Assembly: GCA_025930495.1 (NCBI GenBank)
Contig: JAICOU010000006.1
Location: 1-42,894 of the forward strand
Reading direction: 5' to 3'
DNA: 42,894 bases
Source: Nitrososphaeraceae archaeon
GTDB taxonomy: Archaea > Thermoproteota > Nitrososphaeria > Nitrososphaerales > Nitrosopumilaceae
Shown in pieces: positions 8,447-17,134 of the stretch. The notes below the pieces were generated by a model. It was not told the DNA's origin. It ran no database searches and saw nothing but the letters and a program-made list of their open reading frames with translations. A program made the translations under genes and the position numbers. The stretch's first letter is position 1. Each line of letters begins with the position of its first letter.

Positions 8447-9400
8447 TTAGCTAATTGCAAGCATTCTTTCTATTGCTAATCTAGCCTTGTCTGCAATTTC
8501 TTTTGGCACAACAACTTGATTCTTTTCTTGCACTAGAGCATCATAGACTTTTTTCAGTGTGATCATTTTCATGTATTGGCATTCTGCTTTTTCAGATGCA
8601 GGAATGAATGTTTTATCTGGATTTTGCTGTTTCATTTTGTATAAAATTCCAGTCTCAGTTGCAACAACAAAGCTCTTTGCTTTTGAATTATTTACATGAT
8701 TAAGCATCCCTTCTGTAGAAAGAATGGAAACTTTTCTATCATCAAAACTTCCTGATGCAACGTCATACATCATTGGAGTGGTACAGCTGCATTCAGGATG
8801 TATTAGAAATTCAGAATCTTGCATTGAATCTAATTTTTTTGCAATATCTTCTGGTGTAATGCCAGCGTGAACATGACACTCTCCTGCCCATATGAACATG
8901 TTCTTTCTTCCAGTAACTTTTGCAACATAAGAGCCCAAAAACATATCAGGTAAAAATAAAATTTCTTTATCAGCAGGAATTGCTTTGACTACATTTACTG
9001 CATTGGCTGAAGTGCAACAGTAATCTAGTTCAGATTTTATTTCTGCAGTTGTATTGACATAGCCAACTGTGATGGCATTTGGATGTTGTTTCTTCCAGTT
9101 TCTCAACTCTTCAACAGTAATTGAATCAGACAGTGAACATCCTGCTTGCAAGTCAGGAATCAACACTCTTTTTTCAGGACAGATAATTGCAGCAGTTTCT
9201 GCCATAAAGTGTACTCCACAAAACAGAATTGTTTTTTGAGAAACTTTGGCAGCTTGTCTTGATAATCCTAGAGAATCTCCGGTGAAATCGGCTACATCCT
9301 GAACATCTGGAATTTGGTAATTATGTGCCAAGATAACTATGTCTTTTTCTTTTTTTAGACGAAGGATTTCATTTTTGAGGCTTGTTTCTTGAACTAACAT
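8447..9400 (-). CDS. nadA: quinolinate synthase
   Basis: A cytosolic [4Fe-4S] enzyme that condenses iminoaspartate with dihydroxyacetone phosphate to quinolinate. I place the start at the ATG at 9400 (317 residues) rather than the TTG two codons upstream, because a TATA-like TTTAAAT at about 9427-9435 predicts a transcript start near 9405. The three expected cluster ligands are visible as Cys88 (QAGCSL), Cys175 (AGECHVH) and Cys274 (AECQYMK). AHNYQIPDVQDVADFTGDSL and HPECSC also match the family. Downstream of the aspartate dehydrogenase gene on the same strand. Confidence 0.95.
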   Translation of the reverse strand: MLVQETSLKNEILRLKKEKDIVILAHNYQIPDVQDVADFTGDSLGLSRQAAKVSQKTILFCGVHFMAETAAIICPEKRVLIPDLQAGCSLSDSITVEELRNWKKQHPNAITVGYVNTTAEIKSELDYCCTSANAVNVVKAIPADKEILFLPDMFLGSYVAKVTGRKNMFIWAGECHVHAGITPEDIAKKLDSMQDSEFLIHPECSCTTPMMYDVASGSFDDRKVSILSTEGMLNHVNNSKAKSFVVATETGILYKMKQQNPDKTFIPASEKAECQYMKMITLKKVYDALVQEKNQVVVPKEIADKARLAIERMLAIS

Positions 9401-9493
9401 TTGCAAACACCAATGCAGGAGTTAGTGATTTAAAGAATAAGATCAAGTCATGATTATTCTAAAAAACAGGCAATTATGGCAATTCTTGCCATA

Positions 9494-10312
9494 TTAGGTG
9501 CCAACAGAAATTCCACTGGAGCAGTATTTGCGTAGAGTTTCAATGGCAGATAGAATTGCTAGTTTGCTAGTCTTTGGATTGATTTCATCTGGGACATTTT
9601 CTATGCTAAAAGTCATCTTGCCAAATTTTCCTTGTGCTACTATGTTGTGAGTATTTTTTGTAGTGTTGGGGTCTGCAACAATTTTTACACTAGTCTTTTC
9701 GCTTCCAATTCCAGCCAAGCTGAGCAATGCTGCAACGTTGATGTTTGCAGGAAAAAGTGAAACTGCCTCTTTGGCTTTACCTTCAAAGATAATTGTGGAT
9801 GTGTTGATTTTGTCTAAATCAATATCTGATGTCTCAAAGAATTTTGCACCCTTTAGTGATCTTGGATGTTTAGTTGTAGTTAATGTTACAGAATCTAATT
9901 GGTCAGCAACTGATTTGATTGCATCCAATCCTGCAATTGCACCTGACGGTAAATAGATTGTTTTATGAAAATGCTCACATGCTTCAGATAAAATGTCATA
10001 AATAGATTCATCAAGTAAAGCACCCACACTCATAATCATCAAATCTCTTTTGTTTTGCAAAACACTGTGTGCTACATTTCTAACTGCTTCTTGTGATGCA
10101 GCTTCAACTATAATATCGACTGGATGAGAGGATAACAAATGAGGATTTTCAACAATTTCTGGTTTATTTTTTAATTTTTGCACCAGTGTAGTGGATGCAT
10201 CTTTAGAGGAATCATATACGTGAGTCAAGATACCGGGTATTTTTCCTGAATCAATTGCAAGTGCAATTTGTGTTCCAATGGCGCCACAACCTAATAGTCC
10301 TATTTTTTTCAA
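9494..10312 (-). CDS. nadX: L-aspartate dehydrogenase
   Basis: A 272-residue cytosolic NAD(P)-dependent enzyme oxidising L-aspartate to iminoaspartate, the substrate of NadA. The N-terminal Rossmann fold has GLLGCGAIGTQIA, and the substrate domain has the family's LPSGAIAGLDAIKSV and FPANINVAALLSLAGIG segments, including the catalytic-region His/Asn cluster. Length is typical. The TTG start is the only one that gives a complete Rossmann fold. Together with nadA and nadC it gives an O2-independent route to NAD, replacing the flavin aspartate oxidase NadB. Confidence 0.9.
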   Translation of the reverse strand: MKKIGLLGCGAIGTQIALAIDSGKIPGILTHVYDSSKDASTTLVQKLKNKPEIVENPHLLSSHPVDIIVEAASQEAVRNVAHSVLQNKRDLMIMSVGALLDESIYDILSEACEHFHKTIYLPSGAIAGLDAIKSVADQLDSVTLTTTKHPRSLKGAKFFETSDIDLDKINTSTIIFEGKAKEAVSLFPANINVAALLSLAGIGSEKTSVKIVADPNTTKNTHNIVAQGKFGKMTFSIENVPDEINPKTSKLAILSAIETLRKYCSSGISVGT

Positions 10313-10446
10313 GTAATCATACTAGAATCAATCACTTAATAATTCTAGTCTGAAGGAAACAAATCTGATAAAGTGTATCAAGAGCATAGTAGGATTTAGT
10401 ATGATTTATCACTAATCTATTTAAGATAAAAAATAAGAGTAAAATT

Positions 10447-11472
10447 ATGAATTTTGATTTAAAAAACAGAGTATTACTTGGAATTGTCTTATTTTTGGCA
10501 TTGACTTTGTCGTTATTTTTGGTAAACCCAGTAAATGCAGAGATAGAATCGCCAAGAAAACAGATGAAACGAGGAATTGCTGCAGAAGATGTTACTTGTA
10601 AAGCAGGTCTTAGTTTAGTGATACGAAATAATGGATTTCCAGTATGTGTCAAAGAAGATACTGCAAAGAGATTAGAAAAAAGAGCACTTGGAAAAATAGA
10701 ACACAAAACAGAAATTACTACAAATTCAGAAAATATATCAATTAAAGATTTAGAAAAAACTCTGCCAACAAAAGATTCAGTAAATATTCAAGTTCCAGCA
10801 TCAACTGGAAGTATAGTAAATTTTTACATTACAGATGATGACTTGAATTTGGCGCATAATGGAATAGAAGAAGTATCAACTGATGGATTATTTGAATTTT
10901 CAATTAATGGAATTTCAATTGATGGACCTTCAACTATGATTGAGACTGGGCCTGACACTGGACAATTTTATGTAAGATTACAATTACCAGATACCATTAA
11001 TGACATACCTTTGGATCAAAATGACATTGTTTTGATAAAATATTTGGATGCATCTAATTATTCAGGAGACACCCAAGTTGTAACAAAGTCAGTTTCATTG
11101 TCAAAATCATATGCAAATGTAGAGACTGTAGATGGTGGTTCAAGAATAGGACATGAATTCACTGTCAGAATTTATGAACCAGACGCAAATTTGGATTCCA
11201 AAGATGAAGACAAAATATCTCTGAGTCAATTAGAGTATAGAGGTGAAGGTGGAATCAGAACTACTTTGGCAAATCCTGGCTTTGATGCAAATTCTAATTA
11301 TCTGATTGAGACAGGACCAAACACCGGCATTTTTGAAGTGAAAATAGAGATTCCTCGAAGATTAGATGGCAAGGTAGTGGGTATAGGAGATTGGTACGAG
11401 ATCAGATATATTGATAGTTCAACTCCATCTGGTACTGATGAAAAAATAGTTTTGAAAGGAAAAATTGGCTAG
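10447..11472 (+). CDS. secreted protein with two tandem beta-sandwich repeats
   Basis: A 341-residue exported protein. Residues 1-31 are a clear signal peptide (charged start, hydrophobic core, cut likely near VNAE). A short charged region containing two Cys (near residues 52 and 66) leads to two similar domains of about 105-115 residues. Each has a D-x-D/N-LN or DANLDSKDED acidic turn and the phrase ETGPDTG or ETGPNTG followed by FxV. Repeats of this kind are common in thaumarchaeal surface and S-layer-like proteins. No C-terminal anchor. TATA-like CTATTTAAG lies about 26 nt before the ATG. Precise function unknown. Confidence 0.65.
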   Translation: MNFDLKNRVLLGIVLFLALTLSLFLVNPVNAEIESPRKQMKRGIAAEDVTCKAGLSLVIRNNGFPVCVKEDTAKRLEKRALGKIEHKTEITTNSENISIKDLEKTLPTKDSVNIQVPASTGSIVNFYITDDDLNLAHNGIEEVSTDGLFEFSINGISIDGPSTMIETGPDTGQFYVRLQLPDTINDIPLDQNDIVLIKYLDASNYSGDTQVVTKSVSLSKSYANVETVDGGSRIGHEFTVRIYEPDANLDSKDEDKISLSQLEYRGEGGIRTTLANPGFDANSNYLIETGPNTGIFEVKIEIPRRLDGKVVGIGDWYEIRYIDSSTPSGTDEKIVLKGKIG

Positions 11473-11547
11473 AGTTTAACTCAAGTAAAACATTAGTGAA
11501 TAATAAGTACAACCTAAAGATTTTATTCAAACCAACAAAGTATTGTT

Positions 11548-12384
11548 GTGCTAAATACAGTCTACAAGGATGCCATTATCAACAGAGAAAAGATGTTGTC
11601 TATTCTAAAGGGACCAAAATTTGAGCAAATTTTACAAAAAGCAAAGGAAAATTGGGTTGAATTTACGCCTACAAAACAAGAGGTGGTTACAGCAGGAATT
11701 GACAGTAGTTTTAACAACACAAGATTTCAGGGAATTGAGCTTTGGGCGACAACTGCGGTGTCGATAAAATCAGATGGTGAAGTTTTAGTTGATTTACATG
11801 ATTCAGGATTAGGATCAGATATTGACCTTTCAAAGATTGCAAGCAAAATGGAAATTGATGCTTGTGAAAGAACTGTGGATTTAGTAGATTTGGTGTTAAT
11901 GGATGGTTCACTCCATTCACAATTTATGACAAGACAATCATCATTAGATGCAATGGTTGTAAAAACTATGAAAAAAAGAGATAATGTAATTTTCATTGCA
12001 AAGACATCAAATACAAAAAAACAATTTGAGAATCTAGGTTCTTTGGCAGGCGATATTTTTTATTACAATCATATTACAAATGGTCCCGGATTTAGCAAAA
12101 TATTTGTCGAAAAAAAATATGGAATAGATAAAGTGATTTCATCTACATTTGTCAGATTAAGTGATTCAACGCCAATCATAAAGCTAGAATTTTTAGGAGG
12201 TCATCATGATAATGATGAAATCAAATCCACAATGAACAAACTGTATAAGAGTAGTATAGGAGGATATCCATATGCGTTAAAGCTTGCTCATAATAACTGT
12301 AAAATATCTGATAAAGAACTTGCAAAAATGGTTAGTTTGTTGGGATTAAGTAACGAAATTGGTTCACGTGAGGTTTTAGGTTGA
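11548..12384 (+). CDS. nurA: NurA 5'-3' nuclease
   Basis: A 278-residue nuclease that works with the HerA translocase to resect double-strand DNA breaks. The RNase H-like NurA active site is visible as GIDSSF (Asp52) and LVLMDGS (Asp119), with a C-terminal HNNCKIS segment in the region of the last metal ligand. Starts with GTG. Its TGA overlaps the TTG start of herA by 4 nt, indicating translational coupling. First gene of the nurA-herA-mre11-rad50 operon. Confidence 0.92.
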   Translation: MLNTVYKDAIINREKMLSILKGPKFEQILQKAKENWVEFTPTKQEVVTAGIDSSFNNTRFQGIELWATTAVSIKSDGEVLVDLHDSGLGSDIDLSKIASKMEIDACERTVDLVDLVLMDGSLHSQFMTRQSSLDAMVVKTMKKRDNVIFIAKTSNTKKQFENLGSLAGDIFYYNHITNGPGFSKIFVEKKYGIDKVISSTFVRLSDSTPIIKLEFLGGHHDNDEIKSTMNKLYKSSIGGYPYALKLAHNNCKISDKELAKMVSLLGLSNEIGSREVLG

Positions 12385-13913
12385 ACACGGGTTTTGTAAT
12401 AGGTGAATCAAAACCTACATTTGTAACTGCGATTACATCTAGACCACTCTCTGTTGGAGAATATATCAAAATTGATTCAGATGAAGGTGAAATTTTGGGA
12501 TTAGTTGAAAAATCTTCAGTTTCTAGCGCTGCATTTGCAGATGTGAAAAATTTTGACGAAGCTGCAGAGAGTACAGAAATTGCAGAAATAAACAAGAGAG
12601 ACAAAACATACACAGCACATATTGGAATTTTAGGATTTTTAGAAAATTTACGAAAAGGGCAATCAATTATACCAGCTGTACCGCCAATTCCTGGAACACC
12701 CATATCACAGCCAACAAAAGAAGATTTAGAGGCTATTTTTAGTCCACAAAAAGAAGGTTGGGTCAAAATTGGAAATTTATTAAGAGACAAAACAATTGAT
12801 GTCAAAATTAATCTAGATAAAATTGTTTCAAGACATTTAGGAATTCTAGCAATGACAGGAATGGGGAAAAGTAATCTTGTTTCTTTGATTACAAAACAAA
12901 TTGGAAAACTAAAAGGAACTGTAATAATTTTTGATTATCATAATGACTACACAACATTAAACATTCCACGGATCAATGTAATTGATGCAAAAATTAATCC
13001 AAGATTATTAGATGCAGACCAATTATCAGAAGTGTTAGAGATTAGAGATGGGGCCAATGTTCAACAGAGAGTACTAAGAATGGCATTTACAAAACATGTT
13101 AAAGAATCAAAAGAATTTTGGAAGAAATTAGAAAATGAGGTAGAGTTTATTGTAAACTCAGAAGACAAAAAGATCAAAGAGATCAGAACATCGGCATACA
13201 GAGTACAAGACATAATAGAAGAAGCTCAAAGAAGATTTGAAGATATTTTGGATCCAGATATGGGAGATCCAATAAGTTTCATTAAAGAGGGACGTACTAA
13301 CATCCTAAATATTTCAGAATTGTCAGAAAAACAAGCAAATGTTGCACTTGCATTTTATTTACAACAGTTACTTAAAGATAGAAAAGATGCAAGCATTGTA
13401 AAACATGGAAGAACAAAACGAGATAGAAGTTATAAATTCAATTCACCAATTTTTGTAATAATAGAAGAAGCACATGTCTTTATTCCAAAGGATCACGATA
13501 CCAGTGCAAAATATTGGGCAGCTAAAATTGCCAGAGAGGGAAGAAAATTCGGATTAGGGTTAGGAATAGTATCACAAAGACCTCGAAGTGTAGATCTTAA
13601 TGTTCTAAGTCAGCTTGGTTCTTTTGCAATAATGAAAATCATTCAGGAAGATGACCAACGCCAAATAGCAGCCGCCACAGAATCTACTAGTCGTGAATTG
13701 ATTGCTCAATTGACTTCTTTGAATGTAGGAGATGCAGTACTAGTAGGACAATGGACTAATTTACCATCACTTGTTCATGTTGAAGAGGTAAAAGAAAAGA
13801 TAATGGGTGCAGATCAAAGTGCAGTTAATGCATGGGCAAATGCAGAAAAGATGAACGAAATTGCAGTAGAATCAACACAAGGACTTATCCAGAAGGATTT
13901 ATTGTTAGATTAA
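12381..13913 (+). CDS. herA: HerA bipolar DNA translocase/helicase
   Basis: A 510-residue hexameric FtsK/HerA-family ATPase that drives NurA along DNA ends. The N-terminal HAS-barrel region covers about residues 1-120. The Walker A TGMGKSN lies near 160 and Walker B FVIIEEAHVF near 357, followed by AAKIAREGRKFGLGLGIVSQRP, the sensor/arginine-finger region typical of HerA. Start is TTG, overlapping nurA's stop. The stop codon abuts the mre11 ATG. Length is normal. Confidence 0.95.
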   Translation: MNTGFVIGESKPTFVTAITSRPLSVGEYIKIDSDEGEILGLVEKSSVSSAAFADVKNFDEAAESTEIAEINKRDKTYTAHIGILGFLENLRKGQSIIPAVPPIPGTPISQPTKEDLEAIFSPQKEGWVKIGNLLRDKTIDVKINLDKIVSRHLGILAMTGMGKSNLVSLITKQIGKLKGTVIIFDYHNDYTTLNIPRINVIDAKINPRLLDADQLSEVLEIRDGANVQQRVLRMAFTKHVKESKEFWKKLENEVEFIVNSEDKKIKEIRTSAYRVQDIIEEAQRRFEDILDPDMGDPISFIKEGRTNILNISELSEKQANVALAFYLQQLLKDRKDASIVKHGRTKRDRSYKFNSPIFVIIEEAHVFIPKDHDTSAKYWAAKIAREGRKFGLGLGIVSQRPRSVDLNVLSQLGSFAIMKIIQEDDQRQIAAATESTSRELIAQLTSLNVGDAVLVGQWTNLPSLVHVEEVKEKIMGADQSAVNAWANAEKMNEIAVESTQGLIQKDLLLD

Positions 13914-15068
13914 ATGTTATTTTCACATATTTCAGATACACATTTAGGATTAGTGCAATATGGATCAGAGGAACGAGAACAAGATGTGTATCATGTTTTT
14001 AATCAGGCCATAGACATATCAATTAAAGATCATGTTGATTTTGTAATATTTGCAGGAGATATTTTCCATGTTCCAAATCCAAATGGAACTGCAGTAGTTC
14101 AAATGGCTAATGCACTAAAGCGATTAAAAAAAAATAACATAGATTCATTTTTTATTTTAGGAGATCATGACATAAGTAGAATTCGAACTACACCAATTCC
14201 ATATGTATATCATAATTTAGAATTTTCAAGATATATAGGACAAGGAAATCCAATTGAGTACAAAGGAATTTTGTTAGTTGGGTTTGATAAAATAAGAAAA
14301 GCAGAAATTTCACAATTTGAAGAAAAATTCAAAGCAGTTGACAATGTTGCAAATAATCACACAGGACATAGAATTTTGGTGATGCATCAAGGGATTATAG
14401 AATTTAACAAATTTGCAGGAGAGTTACAATCTACAGATTTGCCAAAAAATTTTACATATTATGCAATGGGACATCTACATGATCATGACATTAAGAAATT
14501 CAATCATCTTAAAGGACCAATAGCATACCCAGGTTCTATTGAACTCACAACAAGTGAAGGAATCAAAGAAACAAAAAAAGGATTTCTCGAAGTAGATATT
14601 TCAGGTGAAGAAGCAAGATCGAATTGGATTGAATTAGATACAAGACAACAATTTTCATTCAAAACAGATTATGATGAATTGACAAAATCAATCGATGAGA
14701 TTTCTATAAAAATAGACAAAATGGAGCGGAAACCTATTGTAGAAATAAAAATTCAAGGTGAAAATATAGAAACAGACCAAATACAGGCACAGATTTCACG
14801 GCTACATGCACAAACATTGAGATGTTTTTGGCGAATTACTTCCAAAGAAATATCAGATTCATCAGTATTTCTAGAAAGACCAAATGCAATAGAAGATGAA
14901 ATGTTCAGATTGTCAGTTGATGCAATTGGCTCAGAGCAAATTGCAAGTTTTGCTATAAAGGAATTACTTCCACTGTTAGCTTCAAATCAGATCAAAGAGG
15001 CATCGCAAATAATAATTGAAAATTTTGAGAAATACAAAAAGGAGAAAGAAAATGATCACGTCAATTGA
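13914..15068 (+). CDS. mre11: Mre11 DNA double-strand break repair nuclease
   Basis: A 384-residue calcineurin-like Mn-dependent nuclease of the Mre11-Rad50 complex. Active-site motifs are Asp8 and His10 (SDTH), Asp49 (AGDIFH), 83-86 GDHD, His158 (VMHQG) and GHLH with His187 and His189. The third motif is usually GNHD; here Asp84 replaces the conserved metal-binding Asn. The C-terminal third (about 230-384) is the capping and Rad50-binding region. ATG directly follows the herA stop; the gene overlaps rad50 by 17 nt. Confidence 0.94.
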   Translation: MLFSHISDTHLGLVQYGSEEREQDVYHVFNQAIDISIKDHVDFVIFAGDIFHVPNPNGTAVVQMANALKRLKKNNIDSFFILGDHDISRIRTTPIPYVYHNLEFSRYIGQGNPIEYKGILLVGFDKIRKAEISQFEEKFKAVDNVANNHTGHRILVMHQGIIEFNKFAGELQSTDLPKNFTYYAMGHLHDHDIKKFNHLKGPIAYPGSIELTTSEGIKETKKGFLEVDISGEEARSNWIELDTRQQFSFKTDYDELTKSIDEISIKIDKMERKPIVEIKIQGENIETDQIQAQISRLHAQTLRCFWRITSKEISDSSVFLERPNAIEDEMFRLSVDAIGSEQIASFAIKELLPLLASNQIKEASQIIIENFEKYKKEKENDHVN

Positions 15069-17127
15069 GTTAGGAGATTTTTTATCACATTCTGAAACAA
15101 AATTAGAATTTGGAAATGGGGTAACAGTATTTGTGGGACAAAATGGTGCTGGAAAATCAAGCATCATAGATGCAATCACATTTGCATTATTTGGGCAACA
15201 TACGAGAAAATCAAATAAAGGTTTGATAAAGCGTGGAGCGAATCAAGGATTTGCCAAAGTAGAATTTAGCATAAACGGAAAGCAGTACCAAGCAGTAAGA
15301 AAAATAGATAACAAAGGTGGACTTGCTGCAAAATTCACGGAGAAAATTAACGGAGAATTTTTAGAAATTGCAGCAGGGGAAAGAAAACAATTTGGAGAAT
15401 CTATGACACATGAGATTGAGAAAACAATAGGTTTAGATTTTGAGAAATTAAAGATTGCATCCATTGTACAACAAGGGGAATTAAATGCCATAATTAAAGC
15501 AAAACCAAAAGAATTCAAAGAATTACTAAATGCAATAATTGGAATTGATAAGCTAGATGTTGCATCAGAAGCAATGAAGACAGTTAACAAAAAATTTCGT
15601 GAAAAAATAAGAGAAGATATGGGCTACGATGATACACATATTGATATTTTATTACGAGATCTACAAAAATACAAAATAGAACTTGAAGATGCAAGGCCGC
15701 AAAAAGAACAACTCAAAGTAAAACAAACACAACTACAGAAAGAAATTACAGAACTTAGAATAAAATTAGAAACAGAAACTCCAAAGATAGAAAAAATTAA
15801 TCAATTAGAATTAAGAAAAAGAGAACTACAATCATATGCAAAAGAAGCTATTCAAGAAATCCAACGTGAGATAGCCGAAAAAGAGCGTAAAATACGTGAT
15901 TGTGAGGGGTGTTTTGAGCATATAAGTCTAAAAAAAGACTTGGAATCAAAGATAGAAAAAATAGAGTTGGCAGTTGAAGGAGCTCAAAAAAAAGTACAGG
16001 AACTAACAGGTCAAATTGCATCACTTAAGGAAAAACAAGCACTTGCTGAAAAGATTCAGTTAAAGGATAATAGATGTCCTGTATGTGATTCAAAAGTTGA
16101 AAAACTAACCCCTTTATTTCAAGAAGAGCATCTAAAACAAGAAATTGTATTTCTTAAAGAACAGATGACTGCAACAGAGAAAGAGCGTACAATGTACAGT
16201 CAAAAAAGAATTGAATTTTCTCAAAAACTACAAAATGCAAGAGATGCTGAAGCAACATTAAAGGCACATTCCATAAAAGATCAAGAAGATATAAGAAAAA
16301 TTCAAGAAGAAATAAAATTAAAGAAAGGAATTCAAAAAATTCCTTTGTCTATTAATGGAAATCTATTAGAAATATCTCAAATAGATTCACATGCAAAAAC
16401 GATTTTTGAAAATATTACAAAATTGGAACAAGAAATAAAAGGATTTAATGAAAAAGAATTTTTAAATCTAAAAGAATCTATCAATGAGAAACAAACTGAT
16501 CTTTCACAAATAGATCAGAATCTAGGTGCAATAACAGAAAAAATTACAAAATATGAAGAACAAATAGAATTAATGCAAAATGCTGGTTCTAAGCTTAAAG
16601 TAGTTAAAAAATATATGAATGAATTAGATACTATTCAAATGAATATATTTAGCAGAGATGGCCCAGTTGCAACTAGTCTTAGATCATGGGCACTCAATAC
16701 TATTTCAACAAAATCTTCTGAATATCTCACATTACTTAATACAAAAATTCAAAGAATATCACTTTCAGAGAAAGTACGTGATATCTCAATCGCATGTTAT
16801 TCTAAAAATGAAATATTAGATTTAGAATCACTTAGTGGTGGAGAACAAGTTAGTGTGGCACTTGCACTAAGATTGGGAATGGCAAGCCTACTTGGGGCAT
16901 CAAATCTTAATTTAATGATACTTGACGAGCCTACAACACATTTGGATGCAGAACGTAAAAAATCACTTGTTGATGTATTGTCTCAATTATCAGACATTAC
17001 AAATGTTGGAAAGCCAATGCAATTTATCATAATTACACATGATTCAGAGATATTTGAAGACTCTAACGTAGAAAGAATATACAAATTTGAATCAACGGAA
17101 CAAGGAAGCAAAATAACTGTACTTTAA
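15052..17127 (+). CDS. rad50: Rad50 SMC-like ATPase, short coiled-coil form
   Basis: A 691-residue ABC/SMC ATPase that tethers DNA ends with Mre11. I choose the ATG at 15052 because AAGGAG sits about 8-13 nt upstream and the protein then opens MITSIELGDFLSH as in other Rad50s; an upstream in-frame start would add 12 unrelated Lys/Arg-rich residues. Walker A GQNGAGKSS is near residue 29, the zinc hook CPVC near 342, ABC signature LSGGEQ near 595 and Walker B LMILDEPTTHLD near 625. The two coiled-coil arms are shorter than in the roughly 880-residue archaeal prototypes. Confidence 0.94.
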   Translation: MITSIELGDFLSHSETKLEFGNGVTVFVGQNGAGKSSIIDAITFALFGQHTRKSNKGLIKRGANQGFAKVEFSINGKQYQAVRKIDNKGGLAAKFTEKINGEFLEIAAGERKQFGESMTHEIEKTIGLDFEKLKIASIVQQGELNAIIKAKPKEFKELLNAIIGIDKLDVASEAMKTVNKKFREKIREDMGYDDTHIDILLRDLQKYKIELEDARPQKEQLKVKQTQLQKEITELRIKLETETPKIEKINQLELRKRELQSYAKEAIQEIQREIAEKERKIRDCEGCFEHISLKKDLESKIEKIELAVEGAQKKVQELTGQIASLKEKQALAEKIQLKDNRCPVCDSKVEKLTPLFQEEHLKQEIVFLKEQMTATEKERTMYSQKRIEFSQKLQNARDAEATLKAHSIKDQEDIRKIQEEIKLKKGIQKIPLSINGNLLEISQIDSHAKTIFENITKLEQEIKGFNEKEFLNLKESINEKQTDLSQIDQNLGAITEKITKYEEQIELMQNAGSKLKVVKKYMNELDTIQMNIFSRDGPVATSLRSWALNTISTKSSEYLTLLNTKIQRISLSEKVRDISIACYSKNEILDLESLSGGEQVSVALALRLGMASLLGASNLNLMILDEPTTHLDAERKKSLVDVLSQLSDITNVGKPMQFIIITHDSEIFEDSNVERIYKFESTEQGSKITVL

Positions 17128-17134
17128 GACGATT

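Noticed and set aside
15016-15051. Upstream TTG start for Rad50 adding 12 residues
   Set aside because: The added residues are Lys/Arg-rich and unlike Rad50, and a ribosome-binding site lies just before the ATG at 15052.
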